Below, piece after piece: positions 26,317 to 34,251 of a stretch of DNA of 64,000 nt. The notes under the pieces are model-generated. The model ran no database searches, had not been told where the DNA came from, and worked only from the letters and a program-made list of their open reading frames with translations. The position numbers and the translations under genes were made by a program. Where the stretch lies: contig NZ_FMCR01000002.1 in assembly GCF_900091575.1 (NCBI RefSeq), forward strand, positions 651,760 through 715,759. Reading direction: 5' to 3'. The stretch's first letter is position 1; the number at the start of each line of letters is the position of its first letter. This DNA is from Micromonospora saelicesensis. Lineage in GTDB: Bacteria > Actinomycetota > Actinomycetes > Mycobacteriales > Micromonosporaceae.

Positions 26317-27178
26317 CCTGGCAGGCAAGGTCCTGCTCATCACCGGCGCGGCGCGCGGCATCGGGGCGCAGCTGGCCCGCGAGGCCGCCGCTCGCGGGGC
26401 CCGGGTCGCCCTCGTCGGCCTGGAAGGCGAGCTGCTCGAACAGCTCAGCGCCGACCTCGACGCGCACTGGTACGAGTGTGACGTCACCGATCAGGCGGCG
26501 TTGGACGCGGCGGTGGCCTCCACCGTGGACCGTTTCGGTGGCATCGACGTGGTCGTGGCCAACGCTGGCATCGCGAACCTCGGCACCGTCGCCGTGGGAC
26601 CGGTCGACGCGCTGGTCCGTACCGTCGAGGTGAACCTCTGCGGCGCGATCCGCACGGTCAGCGCGGCGCTACCTCACGTCACCGCCGCCCGTGGCCACGT
26701 CCTCATCGTCTCGTCGGCTGCCGCTTTCACGGCGATGCCCGGGATGGCCGCCTACTGCGCGTCCAAGGCGGGTGTGGAGCAGTTCGCCAACGTGCTGCGC
26801 CTGGAGACCCGCTCACGCGGCGTCACCGTCGGCACGGCGCATCCCATCTGGATCGACACCGACCTGGTCCGCGACATCCGTGACGACCTGGCCTCGTTCC
26901 GCACCGCGCTGCGCCGGTTGCCGTGGCCGCTGTCCACAGTCGTACCCGTCGAGCAGTGCGTCGAGGCCCTGCTCCACGGCATCGAGCGCCGCAGGCGCAA
27001 GGTGTACGTGCCACGGTCGCTCGCCCTGGTGCAGGCGCTGCGGCCGGTGGTGCTGAGCGGCCTCTCGGACGCGTTGATCACCCGGTTCGGCGGCCGGACC
27101 ATGGTCGGCCAGATGGAAGACGAGGTACGCCAGCTCGGGCGTTCCTTCGGCAGGACGTCGGTGGGAGGACGGTCATGA
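26306..27178 (+). CDS. Short-chain dehydrogenase/reductase
   Basis: A 290-residue classical SDR. The cofactor motif is LLITGAARGIGAQLAREAA (TGxxxGIG), followed by VVANAGIANLG (NAG) and catalytic Ser, Tyr and Lys in VSSAAAFTAMPGMAAYCASKAG (YxxxK). The C-terminal 60 residues include a basic stretch RRRRKVYVPRS. It starts 11 nt inside the monooxygenase gene and its stop overlaps the hydrolase ATG. It probably oxidises an alcohol to the ketone used by the upstream Baeyer-Villiger-like enzyme. Confidence 0.92.
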   Translation: MRYDLAGKVLLITGAARGIGAQLAREAAARGARVALVGLEGELLEQLSADLDAHWYECDVTDQAALDAAVASTVDRFGGIDVVVANAGIANLGTVAVGPVDALVRTVEVNLCGAIRTVSAALPHVTAARGHVLIVSSAAAFTAMPGMAAYCASKAGVEQFANVLRLETRSRGVTVGTAHPIWIDTDLVRDIRDDLASFRTALRRLPWPLSTVVPVEQCVEALLHGIERRRRKVYVPRSLALVQALRPVVLSGLSDALITRFGGRTMVGQMEDEVRQLGRSFGRTSVGGRS

Positions 27179-28035
27179 GCATCCACTTCCGACGTGCCGG
27201 CAGCGGAGAGCCGCTCGTGCTCATCCACGGCATCGGTCACCGTCATCAGGCGTGGGAGCCGGTGTTCGACCGGCTCACCGCCCACCACGAGGTGATCGCG
27301 CTCGACCTGCCCGGCTTCGGCAACTCTCCGATGCCCGGCACCGGCATGCCCGCCGACATGGCCGCCACCGTGGCCGGGGTCCTGCCCGCGCTGACCGAGT
27401 GGGGGCTGGAGCGTCCGCACGTCGCCGGCTACAGCCTCGGTGGGGCGATCGCCCTGGAGCTTGCCGCCACCGGGGCGGTCGCCTCGGCCACCGCCTTCTC
27501 CCCCGCCGGCTTCTTCACCCCGGCCGAGCGCCGCCGAGCGCTGGCCATCCTCCGCATGCTGCGGGCCAACTCGTACCTGCCCACCCCGATAATGCGCGTG
27601 GCGCTGCGCTCGGCGTACCTGCGGGCGTTGTGCTTCGCGCCGCTGATGGCCCGCCCGACGCTGCTGGACGTCGAGCGCGCGCTGGGCGACGCGCTCGCCC
27701 TGCGACGCGGGCTCGGCTTCAACGCCGTGGCCCGAGCCGCCCGCGACTATCGCTTCGACTGCCTTCGGCTGTCCGACGCGACGGTGCCGGTGACCATCGG
27801 CTGGGGGGACTGCGACCGGATCTTCGGCGTCCACCAGGCCGACCGCGTCCGCGCGGGCCTGCCGGCGGCGCGGGTGGTGACGCTGCCCCGTTGCGGGCAC
27901 GTGCCGATGAGCGACGACCCGGACCTTGTCGCCGCGCTCATCCTGGAGACCACCGGCGCCGTGCCCCGCACCGAACGACCGGATCCGTCGGTCTCCGCCC
28001 AGGTCACGAGTCAGGAAGATCACTTCACACTCTAA
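27175..28035 (+). CDS. Alpha/beta-hydrolase fold enzyme
   Basis: A 286-residue serine hydrolase. LVLIHGIGHRHQAW provides the oxyanion region, GYSLGGAI the nucleophile elbow (G-x-S-x-G), TIGWGDCDRIFG the acid residue strand and CGHVPMSDDP the catalytic His. It is the last gene of the coupled set (ATGA overlap with the SDR). It could hydrolyse the ester or lactone made by the monooxygenase. The tail ends a base before the palindrome of the next regulator. Confidence 0.9.
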   Translation: MSIHFRRAGSGEPLVLIHGIGHRHQAWEPVFDRLTAHHEVIALDLPGFGNSPMPGTGMPADMAATVAGVLPALTEWGLERPHVAGYSLGGAIALELAATGAVASATAFSPAGFFTPAERRRALAILRMLRANSYLPTPIMRVALRSAYLRALCFAPLMARPTLLDVERALGDALALRRGLGFNAVARAARDYRFDCLRLSDATVPVTIGWGDCDRIFGVHQADRVRAGLPAARVVTLPRCGHVPMSDDPDLVAALILETTGAVPRTERPDPSVSAQVTSQEDHFTL

Positions 28036-28058
28036 AAACTTGCAGCCTCTGCAAGTTT
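28036..28058. promoter_or_regulatory. Candidate TetR operator, 10-bp arms
   Basis: AAACTTGCAG and CTGCAAGTTT are exact reverse complements separated by CCT, 18 bp before the GTG start of the TetR gene at 28077. It is a strong 23-bp dyad in an AT-rich pocket, as expected for an autoregulatory TetR site overlapping the promoter. Confidence 0.65.
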
Positions 28059-28076
28059 GCTCCTAATCTCGCCCGC

Positions 28077-28697
28077 GTGACCGACACCGACCACGCTGCG
28101 CCCGGGCGTCGCGACCGCAAGAAGGCGCAGACGCGGGCCGCGCTGACCGCCGCCGCGCTACGGCTGGTCGCGGAACGCGGTCTGGAGCACGTCACGGTGG
28201 AGGAGATCAGCGAGGCCGCGGACGTCTCCTCGCGGACCTTCTTCAACTACTTCACCTGCAAGGACGAGGCCCTCACCGACGATCCGGCACTCGACGGCAA
28301 CCCGGTCGTGGCGCGTCTGGCAGCCGCCCCCGCGCAGGTGTCGGCGTTGCAGGCCGTACGGGTCGCCCTCGACGAGTCGGTCGACTCGATCCAGGCCGAC
28401 CGGGAGTTGTGGCGGCTGCGACTGACGGTCATCACCCAGAACCCCGCGCTGCTGCCCCGGCTGGTGGCCGGCAACAGCGCCACCGAGCAGGCCATGGTCG
28501 CGGTCGTCGCCACCCGCCTCGGCGTTGGCCTCGACCACGGCCATCCGCCGCTGGTCGTCGCTGTCGCCGGTGCCGCCTTCCGCACCGCGATGCTGCGCTG
28601 GGCCGCCGGTGACGACGAGCGGCCCCTGCACGACTTCGTCGACGAGGCGTTCGCCGCGATCGCCGCCGGCCTGCCGGATCCGCCGGCCTTCTCCTGA
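28077..28697 (+). CDS. TetR-family regulator of the adjacent drug pump
   Basis: A 206-residue regulator with the N-terminal HTH (RKKAQTRAALTAAALRLVAERG, TVEEISEAADVSSRTFFNYF). The FFNYFTCKDEAL phrase belongs to the AcrR/MexL-like group that pairs with DHA2 pumps. It starts at a GTG just after the 23-bp dyad, so the messenger leader is very short. The downstream MFS gene begins 74 bp later on the same strand and is probably co-regulated. Confidence 0.88.
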   Translation: MTDTDHAAPGRRDRKKAQTRAALTAAALRLVAERGLEHVTVEEISEAADVSSRTFFNYFTCKDEALTDDPALDGNPVVARLAAAPAQVSALQAVRVALDESVDSIQADRELWRLRLTVITQNPALLPRLVAGNSATEQAMVAVVATRLGVGLDHGHPPLVVAVAGAAFRTAMLRWAAGDDERPLHDFVDEAFAAIAAGLPDPPAFS

Positions 28698-28771
28698 CCC
28701 GCCAGTCCCCTGCCCCGCCGCATCAGCTCCGGGGTCAGCCACTCCGCCACAAACCCGACAAGGGAGCGTCA

Positions 28772-30352
28772 ATGACCACCACCGTCCCGCCCGCCGACAC
28801 CGCCGACGTCGGCACGCGCATGTCGCGTCGGGAGGTTCTGCAGGCCCTTTCCGGCCTGATGGTCGGCATGTTCGTGTCCATCCTCGCCTCCACGGTGGTG
28901 GCGAACGCGCTACCGCGGATCATCGCGGATCTGAACGGCAGCCAGACCGTCTACACGTGGATCGTCACCAGCGAACTGCTCGCCATGACGGCGACGGTGC
29001 CGCTGTGGGGCAAGATGGCCGACCTGTACAGCAAGAAGCTGCTGATCCAGTTGTCGCTGGGACTGTTCGTGGTGGGTTCACTCATCGCGGGCTTCACGCC
29101 GAACGTCGAGGTTCTGCTGCTCAGTCGGGTCGTCCAGGGCATCGGCGCCGGTGGTATGACGGCGCTGGCCACGATCGTCATGGCGGCGATGATCCCGCCG
29201 CGTGAGCTGGGCCGCTACGCCGGCATCTTCGGCGCGGTCTTCGGTGTGGGCACCATCGCCGGTCCGCTGATCGGCGGCCTGCTCGTCGACACGTCGTGGC
29301 TGGGCTGGCGGTGGTGCTTCCTGATCGGCGTCCCGTTCAGCATCATCTCCATCGCCCTGCTCCAGCGCACCCTGCACCTGCCGGTCGTCCGCCGCAAGGC
29401 GAAGATTGACTGGCTGGGCGCCCTGCTCATCACCTCGGGCGTCTCCACCCTGCTGATCTGGTCGTCCCTGGCCGGCAACAAGTTCGACTGGGCCTCCGGC
29501 TGGACGGCCCTGATGGTCATCGGCGGGCTGGTCGTGCTGGCGCTGGCCGTGGTCGTCGAGTCGCGGGCGGCGGAGCCGATCGTCCCGCTGAGCATCTTCC
29601 GCAACCGCACGGTCTCCCTGGCCACCATCGCCAGCGTGCTGGTCGGTGTCGCGATGTTCGGCGGCACCGTCTTCCTGTCCCAGTACTTCCAGATCTCGCT
29701 GGGCAAGTCGCCCACCGTCGCGGGCCTGATGAGCCTTCCGATGATCTTCGGTCTGCTCGTCTCGTCGACGGTGGCCGGCCAGCTCATCACGAAGTACGGC
29801 CGGTGGAAGGCGTACCTGGTGGCCGGCGCCGCGGTGATGACCGTCGGGATGCTGCTGCTGGGCACCATCGACGCCAACACCAGCGTCCTCGTGCTGTCGA
29901 TCTACATGGCCGTGCTGGGCGTCGGCGTCGGCATGCTCATGCAGAATCTCGTGCTCGCCGCGCAGAACGACGTGCCGGCCCACGAGCTCGGTGCCACCAC
30001 CTCCGTGCTGACGTTCTTCCGCAGCATGGGCGGCGCGATCGGAGTCAGCGCCCTCGGCGCGGTCCTGGCAAGTCGGGTGACCTCGCTGACGACCGACCGG
30101 CTCGGCCCGGCGGCGACCGCCGGCGGTGGCTCCGCCGAGGTGCCCGACCTGTCCACCCTGCCCGAGCCGGTGCTGCGCATCGTGCAGGACGTGTACGGCA
30201 TCGCCACCGCGGACCTCTTCCTGGTCGGCGCCCCGATCGCGCTGCTCGCGCTGATCGTCGTGCTGTTCATCAAGGAGAAGCCGCTGCACACCCTCAGCGG
30301 GGACGAACGACGCGCCCAGGAGGAGGCGGCGGCAAAGGTCGCGATTCACTGA
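28772..30352 (+). CDS. MFS drug:H+ antiporter, DHA2 (EmrB/QacA) family
   Basis: A 526-residue 14-helix transporter. Family landmarks are TVVANALPRIIADLNG (motif D region), PLWGKMADLYSKK (motif A), LSRVVQGIGAGGM (motif B) and GAVFGVGTIAGPLIGGLLVD (motif C of antiporters). It should export hydrophobic or cationic compounds using the proton gradient. The SD AAGGGAG precedes the ATG. The adjacent TetR gene is the likely repressor. The substrate may be a product of the neighbouring oxygenase set, or a foreign drug. Confidence 0.93.
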   Translation: MTTTVPPADTADVGTRMSRREVLQALSGLMVGMFVSILASTVVANALPRIIADLNGSQTVYTWIVTSELLAMTATVPLWGKMADLYSKKLLIQLSLGLFVVGSLIAGFTPNVEVLLLSRVVQGIGAGGMTALATIVMAAMIPPRELGRYAGIFGAVFGVGTIAGPLIGGLLVDTSWLGWRWCFLIGVPFSIISIALLQRTLHLPVVRRKAKIDWLGALLITSGVSTLLIWSSLAGNKFDWASGWTALMVIGGLVVLALAVVVESRAAEPIVPLSIFRNRTVSLATIASVLVGVAMFGGTVFLSQYFQISLGKSPTVAGLMSLPMIFGLLVSSTVAGQLITKYGRWKAYLVAGAAVMTVGMLLLGTIDANTSVLVLSIYMAVLGVGVGMLMQNLVLAAQNDVPAHELGATTSVLTFFRSMGGAIGVSALGAVLASRVTSLTTDRLGPAATAGGGSAEVPDLSTLPEPVLRIVQDVYGIATADLFLVGAPIALLALIVVLFIKEKPLHTLSGDERRAQEEAAAKVAIH

Positions 30353-30363
30353 GCCGTACACCG

Positions 30364-30403
30364 GCAGAGCGGGGGCGGGCCGGTTGGCCCGCCCCCGCTC
30401 TGC
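30364..30403. terminator. Strong hairpin terminator, 18-bp perfect stem
   Basis: Arms 30364-30381 and 30386-30403 are exact complements around a GGTT loop, 11 bp after the MFS stop codon. It ends the TetR-MFS transcript. Confidence 0.85.
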
Positions 30404-30589
30404 GCCCGGTTCCGCGTTTCTCGGTAATGACATGACGTGAACCCGCTGCCACGTAACGTGAGATCGAGCCGGTCAACGGCTGACGCCAGACGTGCGCCGG
30501 GCCGCCACTGCGGCGGCGCCCCTCGGCCAACTGCCGGGTCGGACAGCTCGGCAACGTCGCGGCCTGTTCGGCCGCAGGAGGTGTGGACG

Positions 30590-32155
30590 ATGCCCATGCT
30601 GTCGGTCTTCGATCCTCGGCACACTGTCGCTCCCCCGGGATACAGCCGCTGGCTCATCCCGACGGCGGCACTGGCCGTGCACGTGTGCATCGGCCAGGTC
30701 TACGCGACGAGTGTCTACAAGAACTCCCTCATCGCGCACTTCGACGCCAGCCAGACGGCGATCGGGGCGATCTTCAGCATCGCCATCGTCATGCTGGGCT
30801 CGTCGGCGGCGGTCGGTGGCCGTTGGGTGGAAAAGAACGGACCGCGCCGGGCGATGTTCGTCTCGGCGTGCTTCTGGGCCGTCGGGTTCCTGGTCGGCGC
30901 GCTCGGCATCGCGACCCAGCAGCTGTGGCTCCTCTACCTCGGATACGGCGTCATCGGCGGCATCGGGCTCGGCATCGGCTACATCTCGCCCGTCTCCACA
31001 CTGATCAAGTGGTTTCCGGACCGCCCCGGCCTCGCCACCGGGCTGGCCATCATGGGATTCGGCGGCGGCGCCCTGGTCGCCGGCCCGCTCGCGCGCCAGC
31101 TGCTCTCCCTCTACGACTCCGGCTACAACCCCAACAACCCGGCCGCCGTGGCGTCGGGCAGCGCCCTCGTGGCGCTCTTCGTCACGTTCGGCATCGGCTA
31201 TTTCGTGATCATGATGTTCGGCCCGTTCAACGTCCGGGTTCCGGCGCCGGACTGGCGGCCCGCCGGGTTCGACCCCGCGAGCGTCGCCGCCCGGCCTCTG
31301 GTGACGACGGCAAGCGTGTCCGCGTCGAACGCCGTGCGTACCCGGTCGTTCTGGTTGCTGTGGATCGTGCTGTTCTGCAACGTCACAGCGGGCATCGGCA
31401 TCCTGGAGCAGGCAAGCCCGATGATCCAGGACTTCTTCCGGGACAACGGGACCGCCACCACTGTCTCGGTGACGGCGGCGGCCGGTTTCGTGGGAGTGCT
31501 GTCGCTGTTCAACATGGCCGGACGGTTCGTCTGGTCGACGACGTCCGACCTCATCGGCCGCAAGCCCATCTACATGGTCTACCTCGGCGTCGGCATGGTG
31601 CTGTACCTGCTGCTCGCCGTGGCCGGCCACTCCGCGACCGCGGTCTTCGTGCTGATCGCCGCCGCGATCATCTCCTTCTACGGCGGTGGCTTCGCCACAA
31701 TGCCCGCCTACCTGCGTGACCTGTTCGGCACCTTCCAGGTCGGGGCCATCCACGGCCGGATCCTCACCGCCTGGTCGGCCGCAGGTGTCGCCGGCCCGCT
31801 GATCGTCAACGGGATCCTCGACACCCAGGGCAAGCCCGGCACGCTCACCGCGGCGGCGTACCGGCCCGCGCTGTTCACCATGGTCGGCATCCTCGCCATC
31901 GGGTTCATCGCGAATCTGCTGGTCCGTTCCGTGCCCGAGCGGTTCCACGAACCGAACCGAGGACCGACCTCGCCCGTGGCGAAGGCCACCGTCACCGAGC
32001 CGGTCGCTCTCGGGCGGGACAGCCAGCCGCCCGCGCCACCGCGCGTCGGTAGCCAGACCGGGCGGCTCTGGTTGTCGTGGCTGCTGGTCGCGGTGCTACT
32101 CGGGTACGGCATCGTCCAGACCGCCATCACCGCCGCGAAGCTGTTCACCGGCTGA
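30590..32155 (+). CDS. OFA-family MFS transporter (oxalate/formate antiporter-like)
   Basis: A 521-residue MFS protein. The phrases HVCIGQVYATSVYKNSL, GGRWVEKNGPRRAMF, YGVIGGIGLGIGYISPVSTL and KWFPDRPGLATGLAIMGFGGGALV are those of OFA transporters (oxalate:formate antiporter group). About 12 helices are followed by a hydrophilic stretch and an extra C-terminal membrane helix (LSWLLVAVLLGYGIVQTAI), seen in actinobacterial members. SD AGGAGG lies 7 nt before the ATG at 30590, which rules out the longer frame. It converges with the formate dehydrogenase operon. Oxalate, formate or another small carboxylate is the probable substrate. Confidence 0.88.
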   Translation: MPMLSVFDPRHTVAPPGYSRWLIPTAALAVHVCIGQVYATSVYKNSLIAHFDASQTAIGAIFSIAIVMLGSSAAVGGRWVEKNGPRRAMFVSACFWAVGFLVGALGIATQQLWLLYLGYGVIGGIGLGIGYISPVSTLIKWFPDRPGLATGLAIMGFGGGALVAGPLARQLLSLYDSGYNPNNPAAVASGSALVALFVTFGIGYFVIMMFGPFNVRVPAPDWRPAGFDPASVAARPLVTTASVSASNAVRTRSFWLLWIVLFCNVTAGIGILEQASPMIQDFFRDNGTATTVSVTAAAGFVGVLSLFNMAGRFVWSTTSDLIGRKPIYMVYLGVGMVLYLLLAVAGHSATAVFVLIAAAIISFYGGGFATMPAYLRDLFGTFQVGAIHGRILTAWSAAGVAGPLIVNGILDTQGKPGTLTAAAYRPALFTMVGILAIGFIANLLVRSVPERFHEPNRGPTSPVAKATVTEPVALGRDSQPPAPPRVGSQTGRLWLSWLLVAVLLGYGIVQTAITAAKLFTG

Positions 32156-32193
32156 CGCGCGGCGGCCCATCGCCGCCCGACCTCTCGCATCGC

Positions 32194-32230
32194 AACGGAA
32201 GGCGCCCCCTTGAAAGGGGCGCCTTCCGTT
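32194..32230. terminator. Bidirectional hairpin terminator
   Basis: A 15-bp perfect stem (32194-32208 with 32216-32230) and a 7-nt loop between the OFA transporter and the formate dehydrogenase operon. T or A runs border it on both sides. Confidence 0.8.
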
Positions 32231-32242
32231 TCGCCGATCCGC

Positions 32243-33208
32243 TCAGAGCTGGGTGGCCGACCGCTTCTCGGCGAGCCGCTCCCGTTGTGGCACGACCGTG
32301 TACTTCGGATCGCGGGCCGACACCCTTCCCGCTTCGAAGACGCCGAACCGGGTGGCGACCGACGATGCCACGAGGGCGGCGCCGGAGATCGCCGCCAGGA
32401 GCCGGCTGCGTCGGCTGAGCAGCGCGGTGGCGGTGCCCACGGCGAGCAGGGCGCGTCCCGCCTTGACCAGCCGGCCGCTGCGTCCGTGCGTGTAGGGCTC
32501 GCTGGTGAGGCCCTGCCGCTCCAGCTGGTGCCCTCCGCCAAACTCGATGGCCGCGGCGGCCAGGGCGAGTCGTCGCAGTGGGGCGGTCTCCGCGGCCGGT
32601 GCCGCGATCAGGCCGACCCCGGACGCGGCGGCGAGCGCGCTTCCGGCGAAGACGAACGGCAGCGACGGGTAGGCGTCGTGCCAGGACGGCACGGCCGTGT
32701 CGGCGAGCAGCACCCCGGTGTACGTCGCCAGCGCCGGCGCGGTGGCCGCGGCGGCCAGGCCGGCGATGTTGCCGATGGGCGGTGCGATCCGACGGGCGAG
32801 GCCGAGCACACCGTGCTGCGGGAGCAGCGGCGCGAGTTCGGCGACCGCGGCCACGCCGGCCATCGGGCCGAACGCGGCGAGAATCCAGGTGCCGACCGAC
32901 ATCGGCGAGGTCACCTTGGCCACCCGGAGCATGTGATGGAACCGGGCCGGCCGGCCGAGGTCGTGGACCAGCAGGTACGTGCTGGCGGCGACGCCACCGA
33001 GGGCCGTCCAACGGCCCACAGTGCGCAGCGCGGGTCGTCCGGTCAGTTGGGCGCCCGCGCCGATCAGCGCACTTCCGGCGGCGAGGCCTCCGGTGAACAG
33101 GTAGCCGGCGATGTCGTACTTCCACACCGGTGGCTTCAGAACGGGCCGGCCGTAGTAGGAGGCGAAGTCGGCCGGCGGCACCGTGAGTTGTTCACCGCCG
33201 CGGGTCAT
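32243..33208 (-). CDS. NrfD-family membrane subunit of formate dehydrogenase
   Basis: A 321-residue polytopic membrane protein of the NrfD/PsrC type. It starts with VPPADFASYYGRPVLKPPVWK and KYDIAGYLFTGGLAAGSALI, typical of the quinone-reactive subunit paired with ferredoxin-like partners, and has about eight to nine hydrophobic segments (for example TWILAAFGPMAG, FVFAGSALAAASGVGLIAAP). It is expected to pass electrons from the iron-sulfur subunit to menaquinone. The ATG at 33208 overlaps the stop of the iron-sulfur gene (ATGA). It is the last gene of the operon. Confidence 0.88.
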   Translation of the reverse strand: MTRGGEQLTVPPADFASYYGRPVLKPPVWKYDIAGYLFTGGLAAGSALIGAGAQLTGRPALRTVGRWTALGGVAASTYLLVHDLGRPARFHHMLRVAKVTSPMSVGTWILAAFGPMAGVAAVAELAPLLPQHGVLGLARRIAPPIGNIAGLAAAATAPALATYTGVLLADTAVPSWHDAYPSLPFVFAGSALAAASGVGLIAAPAAETAPLRRLALAAAAIEFGGGHQLERQGLTSEPYTHGRSGRLVKAGRALLAVGTATALLSRRSRLLAAISGAALVASSVATRFGVFEAGRVSARDPKYTVVPQRERLAEKRSATQL

Positions 33209-34248
33209 GGCCGCCTGCCCAGGAACGCGACCGCCGTGGCGACCGCCATCGTCATCGCCGCCAGGCCGGCACGCTTCCACATGGCCGGCAGGTCGCGGGT
33301 GGTCACAATCGGGTCCGGTGGCAGCCCGTACACCTCCGGCTCGTCGAGCAGCAGGAAGAACGCGCCATCACCGCCGACACCGTCGTTCGGGTCGTGCCCG
33401 TACAACCGCGCCTCCGGCACGCCCCGCTCATGCAGCTTCGCCACCCGCGCGGCGGCCCGCTCCCGCAACTCGTCCAGTTCCCCGTACTGGATCGACTCGG
33501 TCGGGCACGCCTGCGCACACGCCGGCGTCATCCCGACCCCGAGCCGGTCGTAGCACAGCGTGCACTTCCACGCCCGACCATCGTCCTTGCGTTGATCGAT
33601 GACGCCGTACGGGCAGGCGGAGATGCAGTAACCGCAGCCGTTGCAGATGTCCTCCTGCACCACCACGGTGCCGAACTCCGTCCGGAACAGGGAACCTGTC
33701 GGGCAGACATCCAGGCAGGCCGCGTGGGTGCAGTGCTTGCACACGTCCGACATCATCAACCAGCGGAAATCCGTCCGCCCCTCCGCGCCCGAGCCCCTCC
33801 CCGGCGGCTGCGCACCCGGCATCCCGAGAAACTCCGGCCCGCCCGACATGCGGGCCGCCGCGGCGGGCGAGCCGGTGTCCAGGCCGGGGTCCGTTCCGGT
33901 GTCGGTGCTGGTACGCGCGCCGACCGCCGCCGTCACCGGGCTGATCGCCGGCCCGTCCGGGTCCCCCTCGAACGCCGGGGTCGCCCAGCCGGCCGAGCGG
34001 GGCTGCTCCACGAACGCGACGTGCCGCCAGGAGTTGGCGGTCAGCGCGCCCGTGTTGTCGTACGACATGCCCAGCAGGTCGAGCCCACTCTCGGGGACGC
34101 CGTTCCACTCCTTGCAGGCCACCTCGCACGCTTTGCAGCCGATGCAGACGCTGGTGTCGGTGAAGAACCCCATCCGCGGCGGCGGGTTCTCGTAGCCGGC
34201 GTCCGGTGCGGGGTCCAGCGGCCCGTACAGGGCGTTGGCGTGGGGCAT
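33205..34248 (-). CDS. fdhB: Formate dehydrogenase iron-sulfur subunit
   Basis: A 347-residue electron-transfer protein with four cubane motifs: CIGCKACEVACKEWN, CKHCTHAACLDVCPTG, CNGCGYCISACPYG and CTLCYDRLGVGMTPACAQAC. It relays electrons from the molybdopterin subunit to the NrfD membrane subunit. A long variable insertion (about residues 90-150) separates the first and second clusters. It starts only 3 nt after the catalytic gene's stop and overlaps the NrfD gene. A weak C-terminal hydrophobic stretch (LAAMTMAVATAVAFLG) may anchor it to the membrane. Confidence 0.93.
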   Translation of the reverse strand: MPHANALYGPLDPAPDAGYENPPPRMGFFTDTSVCIGCKACEVACKEWNGVPESGLDLLGMSYDNTGALTANSWRHVAFVEQPRSAGWATPAFEGDPDGPAISPVTAAVGARTSTDTGTDPGLDTGSPAAAARMSGGPEFLGMPGAQPPGRGSGAEGRTDFRWLMMSDVCKHCTHAACLDVCPTGSLFRTEFGTVVVQEDICNGCGYCISACPYGVIDQRKDDGRAWKCTLCYDRLGVGMTPACAQACPTESIQYGELDELRERAAARVAKLHERGVPEARLYGHDPNDGVGGDGAFFLLLDEPEVYGLPPDPIVTTRDLPAMWKRAGLAAMTMAVATAVAFLGRRP

Positions 34249-34251
34249 CGG

